A stretch of DNA of 64,000 nucleotides. Source: Diphasiastrum complanatum (Eukaryota; Streptophyta; Lycopodiopsida; Lycopodiales; Lycopodiaceae). The notes under the pieces are model-generated. The model had not been told where the DNA came from and did no database searches. It saw nothing but the letters and a program-made list of their open reading frames with translations. The first letter of the stretch is position 1, and each line of letters starts with the position of its first letter. The stretch lies in NCBI GenBank assembly GCA_029204225.1, contig CM055107.1, forward strand, positions 46,687,476 through 46,751,475. Direction: 5' to 3'. The position numbers and the translations under genes are program-made. This document shows, piece after piece, positions 58,660 to 64,000 of this stretch.

Positions 58660-59510
58660 AAACTCATCCACACGTGTGTGATATTGCAAGGGATTCCATG
58701 AAAGAAGTGTCGCTTCTCAGCAAATTTTTTTTGCAAGGCATCAAGGACAACAACGACACTTTGTCGCACTGTATCCTTGGTGCTTGCTCACCTGTTGTGA
58801 AGTTTCTGATGATGTCTTATCATACCAAGTATGTCTATCTCTTTACTTGTCGAATTCTTTACTTGTCTACTTCTTTGCTTGTAATTATTGTATCGTTTAT
58901 CTAATGGAATTCTTCATGGTTTTTTGTAGTGATCACTGGAGCTTAATTGTAATTTCTGTAAAAATCAAATAATAATATCGTAAATCTTTTTTGTGTAAAG
59001 ATGAATTCTGCCAGCAACACACTGCTGTCGGAGATATGTAAATATTTTTCAATAGAGAATTCCATGATAGGAAAATGTGAAATTGTAAGCATTGAGGTAA
59101 TCATTGAACACTTTTGGTGTATTTTTGGTTTATCGTCATTGTTAAGCATCAGTACCTTCATCCCATTATTAATCAATTGAATGTATTGCAGACACCCCAG
59201 CAAAATGACTCATTTAGCTGTGCGTGGTGTACTCTATACAATGTAAAGTTATTTTTAAGTGGTACAATCTTTAAGAGGATGTTGATATTTCAAAGGTGAG
59301 TTATTAGCCCTTTCTATTTTATCTTCATGTAAACTATTGTTTGTTATTAATATTCATCTAATACATTGTTTATTGCAGTTTACCCTAGGTGATTATACTG
59401 TTGGCGAAGTGTACAGATTTCAACAAGAGATCATTCTTAGTCTATTGGCCAGGTCAACTGTTGGACCAAAGACTATTGATGCTGGGCCGTCTAAGCCAGA
59501 CGATTTTTAG
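58660..59510 (+). pseudogene. Ulp1-type (C48) cysteine protease, broken (gene B)
   Basis: Plus-strand exons: about 58660-58828 (donor GTATGT), 58931-59096, 59192-59295 (donor GTGAGT) and 59380-59510, ending in TAG. Exon 2 begins with D-H-W-S-L-I-V-I-S-V, the His box of the Ulp1 SUMO protease family. After a one-base slip it gives M-N-S-A-S-N-T-L-L. Exon 3 gives QQNDSFSCAWCTLYNVKLFL, the catalytic Cys region (usually D-C-G; here S-C-A). The Asp expected before M-N-S is not evident. Frameshifts in an A-run at about 58970 and at the start of exon 4, plus an upstream stop, mean it is inactive. Ulp1-like genes are common cargo of plant CACTA and MULE transposons, so a transposon origin is likely. 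Confidence 0.65.
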
Positions 59511-59704
59511 ATTTTAAATGAGACTAGGCAATTTGTAAATACCCAAGCTGAATAGATAGACATATAGACATATAGAAATAGAATCATAGACGTATAGACA
59601 TACAAAAATAGAATCATTTGCACAGATGTACAAAATCCCCAAATTCGGGTGATCTTTTATTGAATACAGATACCAATTTGTACAATTGATTGTATGGATT
59701 TTCA

Positions 59705-61066
59705 TTGTTCTTCTACAATGTTGATATCTGTTGGAATATCCTTGCAGGGTGTTGTGTTTTCCTGTCTTTTTTGTATCTGCATGAAAGATAAGCAACTTGT
59801 TATTTTCTCTATTCTCTAATAAAGTTACATATATAATCATTGACCGATTTACAAATCAGATTAAAATCTTACCAGCTTTCCATTGATAATGAATCTGAAG
59901 TGTTCTGGTAGAATTTTATTGTGCATTAAGACCAGCTCTTGTCTGGTATAGCTCAAGCTCCAATGATCCTCCACTACAATTGTAGTTAGCATATCTTCAT
60001 TGTTAAAAATGTGGACTTCTTTTCGATCTGTGTGACCATCCATTTGAAGGTCTTGATCGAGTGGCATCCAAGTCCCACTTATTCGTTTCCATCTCTGGTA
60101 ACTGAATGCAAGACTAAGCATTTGTCTTGCAATGCAATAACGAAATATCATAGATGATTTTTTAATTCTACATTCAATATCTCCAACTGCCTTGCATTCC
60201 CAACCCACATCCATCAGATATGAAAGAGTGTCATTTGGCACATCCTTACAAACAAATAATGTTGGTGTTCTACGAACATTTGCATTTGAAAAACAATCTA
60301 CAAATACATATAAGGATAGGAACCAACTTAATCTATTGACTTTTGATCCAGTGCTTGCTTTAATTGAGTTTTTCAAATCTAACAATAATTTGCATCTAAA
60401 AGATTTTGACACCATACTATAAGGTGCAAGCCATTCGTCACTTCCAAAATGTGGCAGTGGTATATCTTCAAGCTTTCCAAAACCTCCATGCATATCTGGA
60501 ATGTACTTGGATTCATAGAAAAATATACTACTATTTGCAAGCTCCTTAGAAGTTCTTCTTCTGTATTGTAATTTTCCAATATCCGAATGAATCACATCCA
60601 ATATACCTGCTAGGGATTGTGTTGGCTCCCATTCGCTTATGCTGGATGGATATAAATCTACAAGAATGCAAAAACATATATGATAACTGAAATGATTTCA
60701 ACAAGTTTCAAAAGCATGAATGTTATAATATAGATCCCAAAACTTTTTGAACTTACAGTTACATTTTTGGCGATCATGAATATTGATATCTTGTAGATAC
60801 AGTTCTGAATGCATATAGACATGCTGAACCAAGACTTCTGAGATTGATTGCCCTCCTAGAGAAGTCCTAAAATCAAGGATCTTTGCTTTCCAATATGATT
60901 TGAATGTCATCTTTGTTTTCTTTTTTGGTCTAAACATGTCTTTTGAGGATGGATGTAGTAGAACCCATGAGTTTTTGATATATCTTGTTGGTTTCCAAAA
61001 TCTGGCTTCATCCTTCTCATTGTGAAAAATCAATGATTCAATTTTAGATCTTGGTCTCTTGGCCAT
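59705..61066 (-). CDS. Intact three-exon gene of unknown function (gene C)
   Basis: Minus strand, start MAKRPRSKIESL at 61066 (an upstream in-frame Met lies at 61081). Exon 1 ends at 60757 (donor GTAAGTTC), exon 2 is 60657-59873 (acceptor TTGCATTCTTGTAG, donor GTAAGAT) and exon 3 is 59776-59705 (acceptor TTTCATGCAG), ending in TGA. Phases match at both joints and there is no stop, giving about 388 residues. A basic cluster RPKKKTK near residues 47-52 could be a nuclear signal. The middle has Y-V-F-V-D-C-F and D-V-G-W-E-C; the C-terminus has EDHWSLSYTRQEL. No transmembrane segment or signal peptide is evident. I do not recognise the family. It points tail to tail at the Ulp1-like gene. It is the only multi-exon frame besides SUV3 that looks undamaged. 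Confidence 0.65.
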
Positions 61067-61089
61067 AGTGATTGCTTCCAAAGATTAGC

Positions 61090-61576
61090 GCTAAATTTTC
61101 AAATCTATGAAATGCCAAATCGACTCAATCTTATATGATACTTATTCAATGTGAATGGATAACTGGACCACAATAACAACATGTGGTAACTATGCTTACT
61201 GTCTAACTGTGATGCACGTCACCAGTTTCTATGCATGTGATGACTTACTGTTGGCAAACCTGTGTAGTTTGAAATTTACAAACATATTAACTAGTGTGGT
61301 TAAATAATTAACTAGAGACAATGTCGTCTCTTGTTGGACGATAAGTTTCACAAGAAAGGCCAAACGCCGCAGGGAGAGAGCATGTGGTGACATTCTGGAA
61401 TAAGATATAATCGTATGGTTTGGGAGTTTTGATTAGCGCTCTACTATGTTCTTTCTTTTTTCTCCTCATGTGTATTTAGGTTTTAGGGTTTAGGGTGTGT
61501 GTGTGTGTGTGCGCGCGTGTGTGATGCCATTCATTTATGTTTCATGATTACCAGTTCATGCTACTCTGATTTGTAG
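61090..61576. other. Upstream region of gene C
   Basis: No coding frame is supported. A short (GT)n/(CG) run lies at 61496-61522. The promoter of gene C should be here, but no clear TATA element stands out. Confidence 0.4.
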
Positions 61577-61998
61577 GATCTTAATTTACACATAGTGGAG
61601 GATGACCGCAGTGGTCGCGTCATCACTCGCATGAGGCAACTCACACATGTGGTCTTCGACATGGACATTTTCAAGGACTAGCGCAAACAAGGTGATGAGA
61701 AAAATAATTATGTCATTGACTAGTTGTATAGAGAATTTCCAATCCCCTCCCCTGATTTGAAATTTGACCGATTATGGATGGGACGATGCATGGGATGCCT
61801 GATGAGCCACTGCAAATCAGAGATCCGAGATGTGGTGAGTGCACAAGGACGATTAGAAGTTTGCAAAGAAAGAATTTTGAGAAGATCCAGATCGTTTCAA
61901 GGAACAAAGAGAGACAACTAAGAAGTGAATATAGATAGCAGAGCCCTCGCACCTGGGCAGTGGACAGTGGTGGCCAAGGTTCTTTTCATGCCCATTTC
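61577..61998 (+). pseudogene. Exon-like frame with three stops
   Basis: A plus-strand frame lies between an acceptor (TTTGTAG) and a donor (GTAAGT). It reads D-L-N-L-H-I-V-E-D-D-R-S-G-R-V, then L-T-H-V-V-F-D-M-D, L-Y-R-E-F-P-I-P-S-P-D-L-K-F-D-R and L-A-P-G-Q-W-T-V-V-A-K-V. The frame is coherent except for TAG at 61679, TAG at 61721 and TAA near 61919. Both TAGs fit former TGG codons. It is a decayed exon of a gene or transposon protein that I cannot name. Confidence 0.5.
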
Positions 61999-62059
61999 GT
62001 AAGTCTCCCCACCCATAAGTTGAACTTGTTTTTGTCATAATTCATATTTTATTTGTGAA

Positions 62060-63231
<1,172 letters not shown>

Positions 63232-63532
63232 GAGAGAGGCCCATCAGGCCTACGTTTTAAAGCCTTCACAACCAATTTTTTCCTTTATAGAAATTCATTT
63301 TTATTTTAGCCTTTCTCGTGGAAAGTCTGATAGTTTAAAAAATTCTTAGAGCACCCTTCAAATTTAATGAAATCCTTGATAATGAAAGTCCCTTTTGTTT
63401 AACACCTTTCACAATGAAAGTATGCATCTGCACTTCAAAACACTATGTGTGTGGGTAAAGGGTAATTTGAATTTGGAGTGGGCCCTATAGATGAATGCAT
63501 GGGGAGGAGGGCCATGCATCCTGTTCTCCATA

Positions 63533-63622
63533 CATGCATCCTCCTCCCCAAGTTTTTTAGCTCAAAAAATGTGTATGCATGGGTGAGGGGAGGAGGATGC
63601 ATGGGTCCCCTCACCCATGCAT
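63533..63622. repeat. Two nested perfect inverted repeats
   Basis: A 17-base arm at 63533-63549 (CATGCATCCTCCTCCCC) pairs with 63587-63603. A second 17-base arm at 63574-63590 (TATGCATGGGTGAGGGG) pairs with 63607-63623. The middle segment is shared, so two alternative hairpins compete. This could be a foldback transposon remnant. Confidence 0.8.
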
Positions 63623-63885
63623 AAAAGTGGAAAAAAGTTTAAATCTATATATAGCTATACTAGTAAAGAGTGCCCATCGTTGACGGGCGAACAATGATGG
63701 TTTAGGAGAAAAGTCGATAATCGATGACGGGTGACCGATGTATGTGTGTCCATATGTACGTGGCCGATGTATGACGGTTGGATGTCTGATTTTGGATATA
63801 AAAAAAGTATGATTTTGGGTATCGAAAAATTTGATTTTGGTTTTAGGGTTTTGGATATTGAAAAATCCTTTTTTGCAAAGCTCAA

Positions 63886-63995
63886 CGTTGGGTCGGAAGA
63901 ATTTGAGTCTTCAAGAAAATTTGAGTCCTCCAAAAAATTCGAGTCCTTGTGAAAATTTGAGTCCTTGGAAAAATTTGAGTCTTCAAATTTTTTTT
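63886..63995 (+). repeat. Short tandem repeat at the window end
   Basis: Five or six imperfect copies of an 18-20 base unit like AAATTTGAGTCCTCCAAG. One frame reads F-E-S-S repeatedly. The array continues past the window edge. Confidence 0.85.
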
Positions 63996-64000
63996 AGTCT

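Overview
The window is a piece of a land-plant nuclear genome that is rich in transposable elements. The evidence is chromodomain-bearing Ty3 elements, Ty1/copia elements with initiator-Met tRNA primer sites, plant-type GT-AG introns, and exons of two nuclear genes for organelle proteins: the SUV3 RNA helicase and a bacterial-type glycyl-tRNA synthetase. The sequence does not fix the species. The large introns and nested elements would suit a fern, lycophyte, moss or gymnosperm. There is no sign of a bacterial or organellar chromosome.

Layout. 1-5100: gene-poor DNA with a GC-rich fold-back patch and a possible copia tail. 5150-9837: a decayed minus-strand Ty3 element with one LTR. 10120-16445: a structurally complete chromovirus on the plus strand, with LTRs that look identical, a perfect 5-bp target duplication, a primer site and a polypurine tract, but a reading-frame break in gag. 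16922-21712: a TC microsatellite, LINE reverse-transcriptase fragments, and a minus-strand Ty3 element whose RT/RNase H/integrase-core region is replaced by a long open frame. 23331-25358: four consecutive SUV3 exons (minus). 27490-32030: a tRNA-like element, an unidentified exon and a mosaic of Ty3 scraps. 32033-36455: a copia element (minus) fused to Ty3 sequence. 36477-38134: a Ty3 gag-protease stretch (plus) interrupted by a gag-only LTR element at 38135-42649 (minus). 43450-45110: hairpin-forming repeats. 46296-49683: a decayed, intron-containing gene with the signature of a bacterial-type DNA amino-methyltransferase and a possible ParB-like motif. 50857-52502: a short unidentified terminal exon and C-terminal exons of glycyl-tRNA synthetase (minus). 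53040-55779: another copia remnant (minus). 56117-56380: CACTA-like subterminal repeats. 57142-61066: three unusual spliced genes, an acidic protein (minus), a broken Ulp1-type protease (plus) and an intact 388-residue protein of unknown function (minus). 61577-64000: a stop-riddled exon, a complex minisatellite, a long GA/CA microsatellite and nested inverted repeats.

Few genes here look functional. The chromovirus is the youngest element. The gag-only element and the RT-less Ty3 element would depend on enzymes supplied elsewhere. Two points deserve most attention. One is the methyltransferase-like pseudogene: proteins with this motif order are typical of bacteria and phages and unusual in plants. 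The other is the 57-61 kb cluster, where a Ulp1-like protease sits beside an intact unknown gene, as might be expected of DNA-transposon cargo. Many premature stops in the decayed genes are TAG codons consistent with C-to-T change at CAG sites, as expected for methylated plant repeats.
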